Source: Betaproteobacteria bacterium SG8_41 (GTDB lineage: Bacteria; Pseudomonadota; Gammaproteobacteria; Burkholderiales; SG8-41). From it: DNA of 64,000 nucleotides. The stretch is from assembly GCA_001303585.1 (NCBI GenBank), contig LJTT01000007.1, positions 1 through 64,000 of the forward strand, in the 5' to 3' direction. A model generated the notes under the pieces. The model searched no databases. It was given only the letters and a program-made list of their open reading frames with translations, and was not told the DNA's origin. Shown piece by piece: positions 9,354 to 20,861 of the stretch (the stretch's first letter is position 1; the number at the start of each line of letters is the position of its first letter). Both the position numbers and the translations under genes were made by a program.

Positions 9354-9393
9354 GTTTTTCTCCTCTGGCGCGGCTAAAGGCGCGACACCACGT

Positions 9394-10584
9394 TCACGCG
9401 GTCTGCGGCTGGCGCGGTTCACTCAGGTACTGGGCGGTCTGCATCTCCGCAAGACGGCTCGTCGTACGGTCAAACTGAAAGATCATTGCCTTCAACTGCG
9501 CGCTCGACGAACGCGCATCACGCACAAGCAGCTGCTCTGTCGGCGCTTCGGCCGACACCACGAGTTTCACGCGCTGGTCGTAGAGCACGTCTACCAGCAG
9601 CGTGAAGCGCCGCGCCTCGTCGGCGCGCTCGAGCCCCATCCGCGGGACGCCCGAGACGATGATCGTATGAAAGCGCCTGGCAAGATCGAGGTAGTCGTTC
9701 TGGGATCGGCCCCAGCCGCAAATGACCTTGAAATCGAACCACACCACGCCCCCGGCACGATGCCGGTAAGGGATGACGCGGCCCTCGACGTCGAGCTCGT
9801 GAAACTCCTCCTCGACTTCAGCGATCTGCCCGAATGCGCGCATCAGGGCACGGTCGCTCTCCGGCGTCAGAGGCGAGTGGTAAGTCCTGACCTGCTGCAG
9901 CGCCCGCTTCCTATAGTCGGTGCCTCCGTCGACGTGCACCACGTCCAGTCGCTCCTTCAGCAAAGCGATGGCCGGGATGAAATCCTCGCGCTTGAGCCCG
10001 CCCTTGTACAGCTCGTCCGGATGATAGTTGGAGGTCATGCAGTAGACGACGCCGCGATCCATCGTGCGCGTCAGCAGCCGGCCGAGGATCATCGCGTCGG
10101 CGACATCGGAAATCGCGATCTCGTCGAAACAGATCAGCCGGTAGCGGCGCGCGATGCGGTCGGACAGCGCCTCGAGTGGATTGGGCCTCCCCTTGAGCTC
10201 ATCGAGCTCGCGATGCACATCGCGCATGAAATGGTGGAAGTGCACCCGCCGGCGGCGAACGAGGGGCAGGCAGCGGTAGAAACTGTCCATGAGGAATGTT
10301 TTTCCCCGGCCAACGTCGCCCCACAGATAGACTCCCCGCGGCAGCTCCGGCCGCACCACGAGCCGCTGCAGCGCGGTGCGGCGCCGGCGTTTGTAAGACG
10401 ACCATTCCTCGAACAGTTGCTGCAGGCGCACAACCGCGCGGTGCTGCGAATCGTCCTCGGCAAAGCCCCGTTTCTTGAGCGCCTCCTCGTAGAGATCCAG
10501 CACCGAGGGCGCGGCAGCGGCCCGTCGCGCCACACCGTGCCCGCTGCGCTCAGCTGCCCCCGCGCTGCCGCCCGTCCTGCTCAC
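9394..10584 (-). CDS. zapE: Cell division/AFG1-family ATPase ZapE
   Basis: A 396-residue P-loop ATPase of the AFG1/ZapE family. Walker A is GDVGRGKT, Walker B is RLICFDEI, and [18 protein letters not shown] is a family block. ZapE binds FtsZ in E. coli, and the mitochondrial homologue acts in protein quality control. I choose the GTG at 10584, which overlaps the lpd stop (GTGA, 4 bases), so translation is probably coupled to lpd; other GTG codons follow closely, so the exact start is open. The frame upstream of this is antisense-like read-through of lpd. Confidence 0.88.
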   Translation of the reverse strand: MSRTGGSAGAAERSGHGVARRAAAAPSVLDLYEEALKKRGFAEDDSQHRAVVRLQQLFEEWSSYKRRRRTALQRLVVRPELPRGVYLWGDVGRGKTFLMDSFYRCLPLVRRRRVHFHHFMRDVHRELDELKGRPNPLEALSDRIARRYRLICFDEIAISDVADAMILGRLLTRTMDRGVVYCMTSNYHPDELYKGGLKREDFIPAIALLKERLDVVHVDGGTDYRKRALQQVRTYHSPLTPESDRALMRAFGQIAEVEEEFHELDVEGRVIPYRHRAGGVVWFDFKVICGWGRSQNDYLDLARRFHTIIVSGVPRMGLERADEARRFTLLVDVLYDQRVKLVVSAEAPTEQLLVRDARSSSAQLKAMIFQFDRTTSRLAEMQTAQYLSEPRQPQTA

Positions 10585-12008
10585 AGGTTGAGGGTGCGCT
10601 TGTCGACGGCGAGCGCCGCCTCCTTCATCGCCTCGGACAGAGACGGATGCGCGTGGCATATCAAAGCGATGTCTTCCGCAGTGGCGTGAAATTCCATCGC
10701 GACCACCGCTTCCGCGATCATCTCGGAGGCCATCGGACCGATGATGTGCACGCCGAGGATGCGGTCGGTCGCTGCATCGGCCAGAAATTTGACAAACCCC
10801 CGCGTGTCGCCCATCGCCCGGGCGCGGCCATTCGCCATGAACGGGAACGAGCCTGCGCGATATGCAACACCGTCGTTTTTCAGCTGCTGTTCCGTCCTGC
10901 CCACCCAGGCGATTTCCGGCGCGGTATAAACCACCCACGGCACGGTGTTGAAATCAACATGACCGTGCTGGCCGGCGATGCGCTGCGCGACCGCCACACC
11001 CTCCTCCTCGGCCTTGTGCGCCAGCATGGGCCCACGCACGACATCACCGATGGCCCAAATATCAGGCAGATTGGTGCGGCAATCGGCATCGACCTCGATG
11101 AAGCCACGCCGGTCGAGCTTCAGCCCCGCCGCCGCGGCCTCCAGGCCTTCGGTGTTTGGAACGCGCCCGATCGACACGATCAACCGGTCGCACTCGAGTT
11201 TGTGCGCGCCGTTCGGGCCGGCGTATTCGATGCTGACGCCCTTTTTACTCGCCGTGACCCGGGTGATCTTGGCGCCAAGGACGATGTCGAGCCCCTGCTC
11301 TTTTGTGAATATCTTCCAGGCGGCCTCGGCCAACGTCTCGTCCGCCGCCGGCAGGAAGGTATCCAGCATCTCGAGCAGCATCACCTCGGCTCCCAGCCGG
11401 CGCCACACGCTGCCCATCTCGAGACCGATCACACCGGCACCGATGACCCCGAGCCGTTTCGGGACCTCGGCCAGGGCAAGCGCTCCGGCGTTGTCCAGGA
11501 TCTGCGCGTTGTCGAACGGCGCCCCGGGAAGCGGGCGCGGCTTTGACCCCGTCGCCACGATGACGTGTCTCGCGGTCACGGTCTCTTCGGCAGTGCCCTT
11601 CACCCTGATCTGCCATCCCCCGGCGCTTCCGCCAGCGAAACTGCCGCGTCCGTGGAAAAACATCACCTTGTTCTTCTTGAAGAGATAGGCAATCCCCTCG
11701 TTGTTCTGGCGCACCACCTTGTTCTTGCGCTTGAGCATCTGCGCGAGGTCGAGCTCCACGCTGCCAACCCGTATTCCATGCTCGCCAAACGCATGCACCG
11801 CGTGATCGTAGTTCTCGGAGGACTGGAGCAGCGCTTTCGAGGGAATGCATCCGACGTTGGTGCAAGTGCCGCCGAGCGCCGGTTTGCCATCCGCCCTCAT
11901 CCACTCGTCGATGCAGGCGGTCTTGAGCCCGAGCTGCGCCGCGCGTATCGCGGCGATATAACCGCCGGGGCCGCCACCAATTACCACGACATCGAACATT
12001 TTGCTCAT
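10581..12008 (-). CDS. lpdA: Dihydrolipoyl dehydrogenase (E3)
   Basis: A 475-residue FAD-dependent disulfide oxidoreductase that reoxidises the lipoyl group of 2-oxoglutarate dehydrogenase with NAD+. The FAD motif [20 protein letters not shown] starts at residue 9, the redox pair is in [13 protein letters not shown], the NAD domain has [13 protein letters not shown], and the C-terminal His-Glu pair is in [13 protein letters not shown]. It is the third gene of odhA-odhB-lpd on the minus strand, and zapE overlaps its end. The 90-base spacer to odhB carries heptad repeats. Confidence 0.96.
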   Translation of the reverse strand: MSKMFDVVVIGGGPGGYIAAIRAAQLGLKTACIDEWMRADGKPALGGTCTNVGCIPSKALLQSSENYDHAVHAFGEHGIRVGSVELDLAQMLKRKNKVVRQNNEGIAYLFKKNKVMFFHGRGSFAGGSAGGWQIRVKGTAEETVTARHVIVATGSKPRPLPGAPFDNAQILDNAGALALAEVPKRLGVIGAGVIGLEMGSVWRRLGAEVMLLEMLDTFLPAADETLAEAAWKIFTKEQGLDIVLGAKITRVTASKKGVSIEYAGPNGAHKLECDRLIVSIGRVPNTEGLEAAAAGLKLDRRGFIEVDADCRTNLPDIWAIGDVVRGPMLAHKAEEEGVAVAQRIAGQHGHVDFNTVPWVVYTAPEIAWVGRTEQQLKNDGVAYRAGSFPFMANGRARAMGDTRGFVKFLADAATDRILGVHIIGPMASEMIAEAVVAMEFHATAEDIALICHAHPSLSEAMKEAALAVDKRTLNL

Positions 12009-12013
12009 GGCGA

Positions 12014-12093
12014 GAAGTGATCCGTGACCAGTTACGAGTGACCGGTAGGCGTTCCGTGTTTTAACCAGTTACTGGTCACGGGTCACAGGTCAC
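12014..12093. repeat. Degenerate GTGANNN heptad repeat, inverted pair
   Basis: The left arm reads GTGATCC, GTGACCA, GTTACGA, GTGACCG. The right arm, reverse complemented, reads GTGACCT, GTGACCC, GTGACCA, GTAACTG. Four units on each side face each other across about 20 bases between odhB and lpd. Confidence 0.75.
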
Positions 12094-12098
12094 GAACT

Positions 12099-13310
12099 TC
12101 AGATATCAAGCAGGATGCGCGCGGGATCCTCGAGCGCTTCCTTGATGGCGATGAGCGAGAGCACCGCCTCGCGCCCGTCGATGATGCGGTGGTCGTAGGA
12201 CAGCGCAAGGTAGTTCACCGGGCGGATCACCACCTGGCCGTTTTCCGCGACCGGGCGATCACGCGTCGCGTGCACGCCCAATATCGCGCTCTGCGGCGGA
12301 TTGATGATGGGCGTCGACAGCATCGAGCCGAAGACGCCGCCATTCGAGATCGAGAACGTCCCGCCGGTGAGATCCTCGAGGCCGAGCTTACCTTCCTGGG
12401 CCCGGGCGCCGAAATCGGCGATTGTCTTTTCGATCTCGGCAAGCGTCAACTGGTCGGCATTGCGGATGATTGGAACCACCAGCCCGCGCGGACTCGCCAC
12501 CGCCATGCCGATGTCGTAGTAGCCGTGATAGACGACGTCATTCCCGTCGATCGACGCGTTGACGACCGGATAGCGCCGCAATGCGTGGACCGCAGCCTTG
12601 ACGAAAAACGACATGAAGCCGAGCCTGACGCCATGCTCTTTCTCGAAGCGCTCCTTGTAGCGATTGCGCAGGTCGATCACCGGCTGCATGTTGACTTCGT
12701 TGAAGGTCGTGAGAATCGCCGCCGTCTGCTGTGACTGCACCAGGCGCTCGGCAATGCGCGCCCGCAGCCTCGACATCGGCACCCGCTGCTCAGGGCGCAA
12801 GCCCAGTGCGCCGAGGTCCACGCTCGGGGCCGGCGCGCGGCTCCGCGCTTCCGGCGCCTTGGCAGGGGACGCCTCGCCGGCTTCGAGGGCGTGGATCACA
12901 TCTTCCTTGGTCACACGCCCGCCGCGGCCGGTGCCCGCGATTGCGGAGGTATCGACGTGTCTTTCGGCCGCCAGCTTCTGGGCCGCCGGCATCGCCGCCG
13001 CGACCGGCTTTGCTTCCGTCCGGGCGGGAGCCTTCACTTCAGCCGCTGGGAATGCTTTCGCCTCCGGCTTGGCATCGGTATCGATCTGAGCAATGACTTC
13101 CTTGCTCACCACCGTGCCGCCGTCGCCTTTGATGATTTTCACGAGCACGCCTGCGTCGGGCGCCGGCGTCTCGAGCACGACCTTGTCGGTCTCGATATCC
13201 ACCAGATTCTCGTCCCGCTTGACGAAATCACCCGGCTTCTTGTGCCACGAGAGCAGCGTCGCCTCGGCCACTGACTCCGAAAGCTGGGGAACCTTAACCT
13301 CGATCAGCAT
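12099..13310 (-). CDS. odhB: 2-oxoglutarate dehydrogenase E2, dihydrolipoyl succinyltransferase
   Basis: A 403-residue E2 component. It has one lipoyl domain (residues 1-75, lysine in [10 protein letters not shown]), an Ala/Pro-rich linker, the E3-binding domain with [13 protein letters not shown] near 130-145, and the catalytic acyltransferase domain ending with [13 protein letters not shown], which holds the active-site histidine. It transfers succinyl from the E1 product to CoA. The gene sits between odhA and lpd in the usual order. Confidence 0.96.
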   Translation of the reverse strand: MLIEVKVPQLSESVAEATLLSWHKKPGDFVKRDENLVDIETDKVVLETPAPDAGVLVKIIKGDGGTVVSKEVIAQIDTDAKPEAKAFPAAEVKAPARTEAKPVAAAMPAAQKLAAERHVDTSAIAGTGRGGRVTKEDVIHALEAGEASPAKAPEARSRAPAPSVDLGALGLRPEQRVPMSRLRARIAERLVQSQQTAAILTTFNEVNMQPVIDLRNRYKERFEKEHGVRLGFMSFFVKAAVHALRRYPVVNASIDGNDVVYHGYYDIGMAVASPRGLVVPIIRNADQLTLAEIEKTIADFGARAQEGKLGLEDLTGGTFSISNGGVFGSMLSTPIINPPQSAILGVHATRDRPVAENGQVVIRPVNYLALSYDHRIIDGREAVLSLIAIKEALEDPARILLDI

Positions 13311-13333
13311 ATCAATTCCGTGTTACGGCAGGC

Positions 13334-16225
13334 CTAGTATTCCTCGCCCGCCGAGAGCGGACGCGGCTGTTGCGTCACCCTGCGAGGCTCGCTGCCCCCA
13401 GACATCGTCAGCGCCTGTTCGACCAGCTCTTTCTGCTGCTTGTCGTGCAGCAGCTTGTAGCCGGGCGCCGGGCTCGCCGAAGACTCGCGGCCAGCATAGA
13501 AGATCTTCTGGTGCGGCAGCAAGTGCCGCAACAGGTAGTGCTGGATATGGCGCCAGGCGCCTTGATTGCGCGGTTCCTCCTGGCACCAGACGATTTCGGA
13601 CGCATTCTTGTAGCGCTCGATCTGGGCACGGAAATCCTCGTGCGGGAAGGGGTAGAGCTGGGCAATACGCACCAGCGGCAGATTCTTCACGCCCTGCGTG
13701 CGGCGCGCGGTACGCAAATCGTAGTAGACCTTCCCGCTGCAGAAGATGACCCGCTCCACCTTGTCCGGCTCGATCTCCTGGGAATCCCAGTCCTCGTTGA
13801 CCGGACGGAAGCGGTCGTTCGCAAACTCTTCCAGCGGCGACACGGACTCCTTGTGCCGCAGCAGGCTCTTGGGCGTGAACATGATGAGCGGCTTGCGGTA
13901 CGGCCGGATGATTTGCCGCCGCAGCAGGTAATACATCTGCACCGGCGTGGCGGGCACGCAGACCTGCATGTTGTAGTCCGCGCACAGTTGCAGGAAACGC
14001 TCGATGCGCCCGGAGGAATGCTCGGGGCCGGCGCCCTCGTAGGCATGCGGAAGGAACAGCGTCAGGCCGCACATACGGCCCCACTTCACTTCACCGGCGG
14101 CGATGAACTGGTCGATCACCACCTGTGCTCCGTTCGCAAAATCGCCGTATTGAGCTTCCCAGATGACAAGCTCGTTCGGCGATGACGTGGCGTAGCCGTA
14201 CTCGAAGCCGAGCACGGCCTCTTCCGAAAGCACCGAATCAATGACCGCGAAATCGCCCTGGTTCACGCTCACGTGCTGCAGCGGCACATAGCTGTTTTGG
14301 CCCCAGCGCTCGCGATTCTGATCGTGCAGCACGGCATGGCGGTGAAAGAACGTGCCGCGCGCGGAATCCTGGCCGGAGATGCGGATCGAGTGGCCTTCGT
14401 TCAGCAGCGTTGCATAGGCCAGCGTCTCCGCCATGCCCCAGTCGATCGGAAGCTTGCCCTCGGCCATCAGGCGCCGATCGCTCATGATGCGCTCGACTCG
14501 CGGGTGGAGCTTGAGACCTTTCGGGACGTCCGTGACCTTGCGACCCAGCTCCTGCAGCAGTTCGAGCGGCAGCCGCGTGTCGTCCTCTTCGTTCCATTTC
14601 GTGTTCCTGAATGGCTTCCAGTTCGTCTCGAACGGCGGCCGATAGTCTGCCATGATGGTCTTGTTCGTGTGATGGCCGGTGTCGAGCGCGGAGCGAAAGA
14701 CCTTGATCATCTCCTCGCGCTCGTCCTCGCCAATGACACCTTCCTCAGCCAGCTTGGTTCCGTAGAGGCTGCTCGGCGTCGGAAGATGGTGAATCCTCTT
14801 GTACATGAGCGGTTGGGTGACCATCGGCTCGTCCTGCTCGTTGTGTCCGAGCCGGCGGTAACAGACGATGTCGACGACCACGTCCTTGTGAAACTGCATG
14901 CGATAGTCGAGGGCAATCTCGGTGACCATGCAAACCGCCTCCGGGTCGTTTCCGTTGACATGGAAAATGGGGACTTCCAGCATCTTGGAGACGTCGGTGC
15001 AGTAAAGGGTCGAGCGCGCGTCCCGCGGGTCCGAGGTCGTGAAGCCGATCTGATTGTTGATGATGATGTGTATGGTGCCGCCCGTGCCGTAGCCTCGCGT
15101 CTGCGCCAGGTTTAGCGTCTCCATCACCACGCCCTGCCCCGAGTACGAGGCATCGCCGTGGATCAGGACGGGCAGCACCTGGTCGCCCTGATGGTCTCCG
15201 CGGCGATGCTGCCTTGCCCGTACCGATCCCTCGACCACAGGGTTCACGATTTCGAGATGCGAGGGATTGAAGGCCACTGTGACGTGCATTGGCCCGCCCG
15301 GCGTTATCACGTTGGCGGAGAAACCGTCGTGATACCTCACGTCACCCGCCAGAGTCTCGACCGCGTGCTTGCCCTCGAATTCTGCGAAAAGAACCCCCGG
15401 CATCTTGCCAAGGGTATTGACGAGCACGTTGAGACGCCCGCGATGCGCCATGCCGATGACCAGCTCCTGCACGCCGGCGGCCCCGGAACGCTGCAGCAAA
15501 TTGTCGAGCATGGGTATCAGGCTGTCGCCGCCCTCGAGCGAGAAACGCGTCTGACCGACGTAGCGGGTGTGGAGGTACTTTTCCAAGGTTTCCGCAGCAA
15601 TCAGCCGCTCGAGGATGTGCTTCTTGTATTCGGCGTCGTAGCTCGGCGTGGCGCGCGGTCCTTCGAGACGCTCTGAAATCCAGCGTTTCTGCGGCACGTC
15701 CGAGATGTACATGTACTCCGCACCGATCGAGCGGCAGTAGGTATCCTTGAGGAACTGCAAGATGTCCCTCAGTTTCATCTCCCGCGGCCCGACGAGCGTA
15801 CCCGTATTGAACACCGCGTCCAGGTCTGCTTCGGTAAGCCCGTAGAACGCGGGGTCGAGCTCTGCAATGTCGGGCTTCGGCAGGCGTTTAAGGGGATCCA
15901 GATCCGCATGACGAACGCCCTGGAAGCGGTGCGCCGATATGAGCTGAAGGACGGCGAACTGCTTCTGCCAGGCGCCCTCTCCGGCCGGGGTGGGCCCGGC
16001 AGCCACCACCGGGCGCCGCTCGCGGGCAAGCCTTACGAAACGCTCCTGGATCTCGAAATGCGAGACGTCAGGCGCACCGTCGTCGAGTTTCTGCAACTCG
16101 TCGAAATAGGCACGCCAGCGCGGCTCGACCGAGGCAGGGTCGTTGAGATAAGCCTCGTACAGCGCTTCGATGAACGGCGCATTCGCGCCGAACAAATAGG
16201 AATTGCCCAGCATCTGCTTCATCAT
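13334..16225 (-). CDS. odhA: 2-oxoglutarate dehydrogenase E1
   Basis: A 963-residue thiamine-diphosphate E1, close to the usual length of about 950. The N-terminus has the E1o-specific segment (SYLFGANAPFIEALYEAYL). Also visible are IGMAHRGRLNVL, the metal/ThDP-binding region around FHVNGNDPEAV, and the C-terminal PHAYEGAGPEHSSGRIERFL. It decarboxylates 2-oxoglutarate and passes succinyl to OdhB. The start is the first or second ATG (16225 or 16222). gltA lies upstream on the same strand. Confidence 0.96.
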   Translation of the reverse strand: MMKQMLGNSYLFGANAPFIEALYEAYLNDPASVEPRWRAYFDELQKLDDGAPDVSHFEIQERFVRLARERRPVVAAGPTPAGEGAWQKQFAVLQLISAHRFQGVRHADLDPLKRLPKPDIAELDPAFYGLTEADLDAVFNTGTLVGPREMKLRDILQFLKDTYCRSIGAEYMYISDVPQKRWISERLEGPRATPSYDAEYKKHILERLIAAETLEKYLHTRYVGQTRFSLEGGDSLIPMLDNLLQRSGAAGVQELVIGMAHRGRLNVLVNTLGKMPGVLFAEFEGKHAVETLAGDVRYHDGFSANVITPGGPMHVTVAFNPSHLEIVNPVVEGSVRARQHRRGDHQGDQVLPVLIHGDASYSGQGVVMETLNLAQTRGYGTGGTIHIIINNQIGFTTSDPRDARSTLYCTDVSKMLEVPIFHVNGNDPEAVCMVTEIALDYRMQFHKDVVVDIVCYRRLGHNEQDEPMVTQPLMYKRIHHLPTPSSLYGTKLAEEGVIGEDEREEMIKVFRSALDTGHHTNKTIMADYRPPFETNWKPFRNTKWNEEDDTRLPLELLQELGRKVTDVPKGLKLHPRVERIMSDRRLMAEGKLPIDWGMAETLAYATLLNEGHSIRISGQDSARGTFFHRHAVLHDQNRERWGQNSYVPLQHVSVNQGDFAVIDSVLSEEAVLGFEYGYATSSPNELVIWEAQYGDFANGAQVVIDQFIAAGEVKWGRMCGLTLFLPHAYEGAGPEHSSGRIERFLQLCADYNMQVCVPATPVQMYYLLRRQIIRPYRKPLIMFTPKSLLRHKESVSPLEEFANDRFRPVNEDWDSQEIEPDKVERVIFCSGKVYYDLRTARRTQGVKNLPLVRIAQLYPFPHEDFRAQIERYKNASEIVWCQEEPRNQGAWRHIQHYLLRHLLPHQKIFYAGRESSASPAPGYKLLHDKQQKELVEQALTMSGGSEPRRVTQQPRPLSAGEEY

Positions 16226-16331
16226 CGGCGAACCCGCTCCAACTTCAGTGTTGAATCGTGAGTACTGAATGCCGTATCAACACCGCAGAAACGGGCAATT
16301 CAAAACCGGACATCAAGCGTTCAACATTGCT

Positions 16332-17630
16332 CTATTTGCGTTTGCCCATCGGAACGAAGTCGCGCCGCTTTGCGCCCGCGAACAGCTGGCGCGGGCGGCC
16401 GATCTTCTGCTCCGGATCGCTGATCAACTCGTTCCACTGAGCGATCCAGCCCACCGTCCGCGCGAGCGCAAAAATCGCCGTGAACATGCTCACCGGTATC
16501 CCGAGCGCCTTGTAGACGATACCGGAATAGAAGTCGACGTTGGGATAGAGCTTGCGTTGGATGAAGTAGTCGTCCTCCAGGGCCACTTTCTCGAGCGCGA
16601 TGGCAAGCTTGAAAAGCTTGTCGTCTTTCAGGTCGAGTTCCTCGAGGACCTCGTGGCATGTCTTCTGGATGATCTTGGCGCGCGGGTCGTAATTCTTGTA
16701 GACCCGATGGCCGAAGCCCATGAGCATGGCGTGGCCGTCCTTTTCCTTGACTCGCTTGATGAACGACGGGATGTTCTTGGCGTCGTCGATTTCTCCGAGC
16801 ATCTTCAGCACGGCTTCGTTGGCGCCCCCGTGCGCCGGACCCCAGAGGCTCGCGATTCCCGCCGAAATGCAGGCAAACGGATTGGCGCCCGTTGAGCCGG
16901 CGAGGCGCACCGTGGAGGTCGAGGCGTTCTGCTCGTGATCGGCATGCAGAATGAGCACACGCTCCATCGCGCGCGAGAGCACCGGGTTGGGCTTGTAGTC
17001 GTCGCACGGCGTGCCGAACATCATGTACATGAAATTGTCGACATACGACAGGGCATTCCTGGGATACATGAACGGCTGGCCCAGGTTGTACTTGTAGGTC
17101 ATCGCCGTGATGGTCGGCAGCTTGGCGATCAGGCGAAACGCGGAGATCTCGCGGCTGCGGGCATCGTGGATGTCGATCGAATCGTGGTAGAACGCGGAGA
17201 GCGCGCCCACCACCCCGCAGACCACTGCCATCGGATGCGCGTCGCGCCGGAACCCGGTGTAGAAACGGGAAAGCTGCTCGTGCACCATGGTGTGCCGGGT
17301 GACAAGCTCAACAAAATCATCCAGCTGTTTCTTGTTGGGCAGCTCGCCGTTCAGGATCAGGTAGGCCACCTCGAGAAAACTGCAGTTTTCGGCCAGCTGC
17401 TCGATCGGGTAGCCGCGGTATTGAAGAATGCCCGCGTCGCCGTCGATGTACGTGATGTTGGAGCGGCAACTGGCCGTGGACATGAAACCGGGATCGTAGG
17501 TGAACTTTCCGGTCTTCCCGTAGAGCGCGCGCACGTCGATGACATCGGGGCCTTCGCTGCCACCCAGCACCGGGAAATCGATCGAAGGGGTGCCGTCACT
17601 GAAACTCAGCGTCGCCAGTTTCTCAGCCAT
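16332..17630 (-). CDS. gltA: Citrate synthase (type II)
   Basis: A 432-residue hexameric-type citrate synthase that condenses oxaloacetate and acetyl-CoA. Catalytic residues are in [10 protein letters not shown] and [14 protein letters not shown], with the aspartate in [13 protein letters not shown]. The N-terminal domain ([20 protein letters not shown]) is that of Gram-negative, NADH-sensitive enzymes. It is transcribed after sdhE and before odhA on the minus strand. Confidence 0.96.
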   Translation of the reverse strand: MAEKLATLSFSDGTPSIDFPVLGGSEGPDVIDVRALYGKTGKFTYDPGFMSTASCRSNITYIDGDAGILQYRGYPIEQLAENCSFLEVAYLILNGELPNKKQLDDFVELVTRHTMVHEQLSRFYTGFRRDAHPMAVVCGVVGALSAFYHDSIDIHDARSREISAFRLIAKLPTITAMTYKYNLGQPFMYPRNALSYVDNFMYMMFGTPCDDYKPNPVLSRAMERVLILHADHEQNASTSTVRLAGSTGANPFACISAGIASLWGPAHGGANEAVLKMLGEIDDAKNIPSFIKRVKEKDGHAMLMGFGHRVYKNYDPRAKIIQKTCHEVLEELDLKDDKLFKLAIALEKVALEDDYFIQRKLYPNVDFYSGIVYKALGIPVSMFTAIFALARTVGWIAQWNELISDPEQKIGRPRQLFAGAKRRDFVPMGKRK

Positions 17631-17696
17631 GACTATCTCCGTTTATTTAATAGGTTATTTAAGTTTATTCACGTAACACTTTACATCGGATCTGGC

Positions 17697-17930
17697 TCAC
17701 GAGGCGCGCAGCAACTCCACAACGTGCTGGTAGCGCCGATCGGCCGGGGCACTTCTGCCCAATGCCCAATCGAGAAGGTCATTGTCGGGGCGCTCCAGCA
17801 GCTCCTTGAACAACGCCTGCGCCTCGGCATCGAGGCCTTCGTAATGTCGGTCCATAAAACGCGCAAGAATCAGGTCGAGCTCCAGCAATCCGCGGCGGCA
17901 ATGCCAACGCACCCGATCGGCCTCTGACAT
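17697..17930 (-). CDS. sdhE: FAD assembly factor SdhE
   Basis: A 77-residue protein of the SdhE/YgfY family, which helps attach FAD covalently to the SdhA flavoprotein. The family motif RRGLLELDLIL (usually RRGMLELD) is near residue 12, followed by the acidic LLERPDNDLLDW. It lies 9 bases after sdhB in the sdhCDAB-sdhE-gltA order. Confidence 0.9.
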   Translation of the reverse strand: MSEADRVRWHCRRGLLELDLILARFMDRHYEGLDAEAQALFKELLERPDNDLLDWALGRSAPADRRYQHVVELLRAS

Positions 17931-17939
17931 GCCGGCCTT

Positions 17940-18635
17940 CTACACCGTCCGTTTGACCAGCAATTCCTTGATCTTGCCGATCGCGCGGGTCGGGTTGAGT
18001 CCCTTCGGACAAACTTCCACGCAGTTCATGATCGTATGGCACCGGAAAAGGCGGTAGGGGTCTTCCAGGTTGTCCAGCCGCTCGTTGGTCGCCTGGTCGC
18101 GCGTGTCGGCAATGAAACGGTAGGCCTGCAGCAGGCCCGCGGGTCCGACGAACTTGTCCGGGTTCCACCAGAACGACGGGCAGGACGTCGAGCAGCAGGC
18201 GCACAGAATGCACTCATAAAGGCCGTCGAGCTCTTCCCTGTCCGCCGGCGACTGCGTGCGCTCTTTCTCGGGCGGCGGATCGTTGTTGATCACGTACGGC
18301 TTGACCGACTGGTATTGTTTGAAGAACTGCGACATGTCGACGATCAGGTCGCGGATTACCGGCAGGCCCGGCAACGGACGAATCACGACCGGATCGCGCA
18401 GCTCGGCGAGCTTGGTAACGCATGCCAGGCCGTTCCTGCCGTTGATGTTCATCCCGTCGGAGCCGCACACCCCCTCTCGACAGGACCGGCGGAATGCCAG
18501 GCTGTCATCATGCGCCTTGATGCGCACCAGTGCGTCGAGAAGCATGCGATCGGTCGGCTCCAGCGCAATGTCGTAGTCCTGCATGCGCGGCTTCTCGTCG
18601 ACGTCGGGGTTGTAGCGGTAGATCGAAAAACGCAT
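17940..18635 (-). CDS. sdhB: Succinate dehydrogenase iron-sulfur subunit
   Basis: A 231-residue subunit that carries electrons from SdhA to the membrane anchor. The [2Fe-2S] cysteines are in CREGVCGSDGMNINGRNGLAC's first half and end, and the [4Fe-4S]/[3Fe-4S] cysteines in CILCACCSTSCPSFWW and CHTIMNCVEVCPKGLNP. I use the ATG at 18635, because GGAG lies 6 bases before it; a TTG four codons upstream is inside that site. It is the fourth gene of sdhCDAB. Confidence 0.95.
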   Translation of the reverse strand: MRFSIYRYNPDVDEKPRMQDYDIALEPTDRMLLDALVRIKAHDDSLAFRRSCREGVCGSDGMNINGRNGLACVTKLAELRDPVVIRPLPGLPVIRDLIVDMSQFFKQYQSVKPYVINNDPPPEKERTQSPADREELDGLYECILCACCSTSCPSFWWNPDKFVGPAGLLQAYRFIADTRDQATNERLDNLEDPYRLFRCHTIMNCVEVCPKGLNPTRAIGKIKELLVKRTV

Positions 18636-18718
18636 TAGCAGCTCCAATAATCCGTGGATCGCAAATCATGCATCGCCAATCGATGCCCATCCATAACCCG
18701 TCTAGCGCTCTGCCTGCG

Positions 18719-18747
18719 TTTCACGATTCACCATTCACGTCTTACGT
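18719..18747. repeat. GTGANNN heptad arm behind the sdhA stop
   Basis: On the minus strand, shortly after the sdhA stop codon, the units GTGAATG, GTGAATC and GTGAAAC follow one another in register. Confidence 0.6.
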
Positions 18748-20513
18748 CAATAAACTCGGGCTTTCGGCTCGAACGGTTCCACCGACAGCGGTTTTCTGTG
18801 CACTGGTTTGTACTCGAGCCGGTCGCCGTCCTTGTACCAAAGCGTATGCTTCAGCCACTTCTCGTCGTCGCGCTCCGGACAATCGGCTCGGTCATGCGAG
18901 CCGCGGCTCTCTTTGCGCGCCTCGGCCGATACGAGTGAAGCCACCGCGGTCTCGATTAGATTATCGAGTTCGAGCGCCTCGACGCGCGCCGTATTGAATG
19001 TCTTGCTCTTGTCCTTGATCTCCGTGCGGCCTGCGCGCCCGGCGACTTCCTTGAGCTTTCGCACGCCCTCGGCCAGCAGTTCCGGGAAGCGGAACACGCC
19101 ACAGTGAAGCTGCATGATGCGCCGCATCTCGGCACCAACGTCGGACACACGCTCGCCGTTCTTCTGGCCGTCGAGACGGGCTAGGCGTTGTAAGGTGAGC
19201 GCGTCTGCGTCCTTTGGCAGGGATTTGTGAAGCCGCCCATCTTCATTGAGATCGCGTATGACCTGCTCTCCCGCCGCCTTGCCGAAAACCAGCAGGTCGA
19301 GCAGGGAATTCGTTCCCAAGCGGTTGGCGCCATGAACTGACACGCATGCGCACTCGCCTACCGCGTACAGGCCCTCCACCACCGTTTCTGCGTCGCCATC
19401 TTTCGGGACAACAACCTGCCCGTTGTAGTTCGTGGGAATGCCGCCCATCTGGTAATGGCACGTGGGCACGACGGGAATCGGATCCTTTACCGGATCGACG
19501 TTGGCAAATTTCCGCGCGATCTCCCGAATGCCCGGCAGCCGTTTGTTGATGACTTCTTCGCCGAGATGGTCAAGTTTGAGAAGAATGCTGTCGGCTTCCT
19601 TGCCGGCGCCGCGCCCTTCCTTGATCTCCGTCGCCATTGCGCGCGAAACGACGTCGCGGCTGGCCAGATCCTTGGCGTTGGGGGCATAGCGCTCCATGAA
19701 CCGCTCACCATCCTTGTTCAGCAGGTAACCGCCCTCCCCGCGCACGCCTTCGGTAATCAACACGCCAGCGCCGGCGACACCGGTTGGATGGAACTGCCAG
19801 AACTCCATGTCCTCTAGCGGGATGCCCGCGCGAGCCGCCATCCCCAGACCGTCGCCCGTATTGATGAACGCGTTCGTGCTCGCGGCATAAATGCGGCCCG
19901 CGCCGCCCGTCGCGAGGACGGTTGCCTTGGCCTGGAGCATCATCACTTCACCGGTTTCCATCTCGAGGGCTGTCACGCCGAGAACCGTGCCGTCCGCGCC
20001 ACGCACCAGCTCGAGCGCCATCCACTCGATGAAGAACTGCGTGTGGGCCTTGAGATTGGCCTGATACAAGGTGTGCAGCATGGCATGACCCGTGCGATCC
20101 GCCGCGGCGCACGAGCGCGGCACCATGCGCTCGCCGTAGTTGCGAGTCTGGCCGCCAAACGGCCGTTGATAGATCTTGCCATCCGGCAACCGGTCGAAAG
20201 GCATGCCGAAATGCTCGAGCTCGTAGACGACCTCGTTCGCCTTGCGGCACATGAATTCGATTGCATCCTGGTCGCCCAGGTAGTCGGACCCCTTTACCGT
20301 GTCATACATGTGCCAGTGCCAGTTGTCCTCCTCGACATTCCCGAGCGAGGCCGCAACCCCGCCCTGCGCGGCCACCGTGTGCGAGCGCGTCGGAAACACC
20401 TTGGACAACACCGCGACCTTGAGTTCGGCTTGCGAGAGCTCGAGCGCCGTGCGCAGCCCCGAGCCACCGCCGCCAACGATCACGGCATCAAACGATCTGA
20501 CCGGCAATTGCAT
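18747..20513 (-). CDS. sdhA: Succinate dehydrogenase flavoprotein subunit
   Basis: A 588-residue flavoprotein that oxidises succinate to fumarate. The FAD motif [17 protein letters not shown] is near residue 10, and the histidine for covalent FAD is in [17 protein letters not shown]. The substrate region [15 protein letters not shown] and the end THTLWYKDG-like block are seen (here [17 protein letters not shown]). Its ATG follows the sdhD stop directly (TAGATG), which suggests translational coupling. Confidence 0.96.
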   Translation of the reverse strand: MQLPVRSFDAVIVGGGGSGLRTALELSQAELKVAVLSKVFPTRSHTVAAQGGVAASLGNVEEDNWHWHMYDTVKGSDYLGDQDAIEFMCRKANEVVYELEHFGMPFDRLPDGKIYQRPFGGQTRNYGERMVPRSCAAADRTGHAMLHTLYQANLKAHTQFFIEWMALELVRGADGTVLGVTALEMETGEVMMLQAKATVLATGGAGRIYAASTNAFINTGDGLGMAARAGIPLEDMEFWQFHPTGVAGAGVLITEGVRGEGGYLLNKDGERFMERYAPNAKDLASRDVVSRAMATEIKEGRGAGKEADSILLKLDHLGEEVINKRLPGIREIARKFANVDPVKDPIPVVPTCHYQMGGIPTNYNGQVVVPKDGDAETVVEGLYAVGECACVSVHGANRLGTNSLLDLLVFGKAAGEQVIRDLNEDGRLHKSLPKDADALTLQRLARLDGQKNGERVSDVGAEMRRIMQLHCGVFRFPELLAEGVRKLKEVAGRAGRTEIKDKSKTFNTARVEALELDNLIETAVASLVSAEARKESRGSHDRADCPERDDEKWLKHTLWYKDGDRLEYKPVHRKPLSVEPFEPKARVY

Positions 20514-20861
20514 CTAAAAGCCCCACAGTATCTGAATGGACCAAACGGCATAACAGACGAGCGCGCCGATCACGATGACGTACAGTGTCAGCCGCAGCCC
20601 CGCGTCCTTGACGTAATCCATGACGATGTCACGAACACCGATCCATGCGTGGTAGTAAACGCAGAGCAGGAACAGCACGGTGGCGTAGCGCATCACGGGC
20701 ATTTTCCACAGCGTGCTCCAGTGCAGGAAATCAACGGCTGGGGCTATCGCCAGCGCCAGCACCAGCAAAAGGGTGTAGATCACCATCACGACGGCGGTGA
20801 TTCGCTGCGCGAGCCAGTCGCGCAAACCGTAGTGCGCCCCGACCACCTCGCGTCTTACCAT
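20514..20861 (-). CDS. sdhD: Succinate dehydrogenase membrane anchor subunit D
   Basis: A 115-residue protein with three membrane helices. It binds heme b and quinone together with SdhC. The segment GLRDWLAQRITAVVMVIYTL and the heme-ligand region YYHAWIGVRDIVMDYV are typical. The ATG at 20861 lies inside the end of sdhC (7-base overlap). The longer open frame upstream overlaps sdhC and is not real. Confidence 0.93.
   Translation of the reverse strand: MVRREVVGAHYGLRDWLAQRITAVVMVIYTLLLVLALAIAPAVDFLHWSTLWKMPVMRYATVLFLLCVYYHAWIGVRDIVMDYVKDAGLRLTLYVIVIGALVCYAVWSIQILWGF

Noticed and set aside
10585-10938. N-terminal extension of ZapE over lpd
   Set aside because: The extra residues are lpd read in another frame; the GTG overlapping the lpd stop is a natural start.
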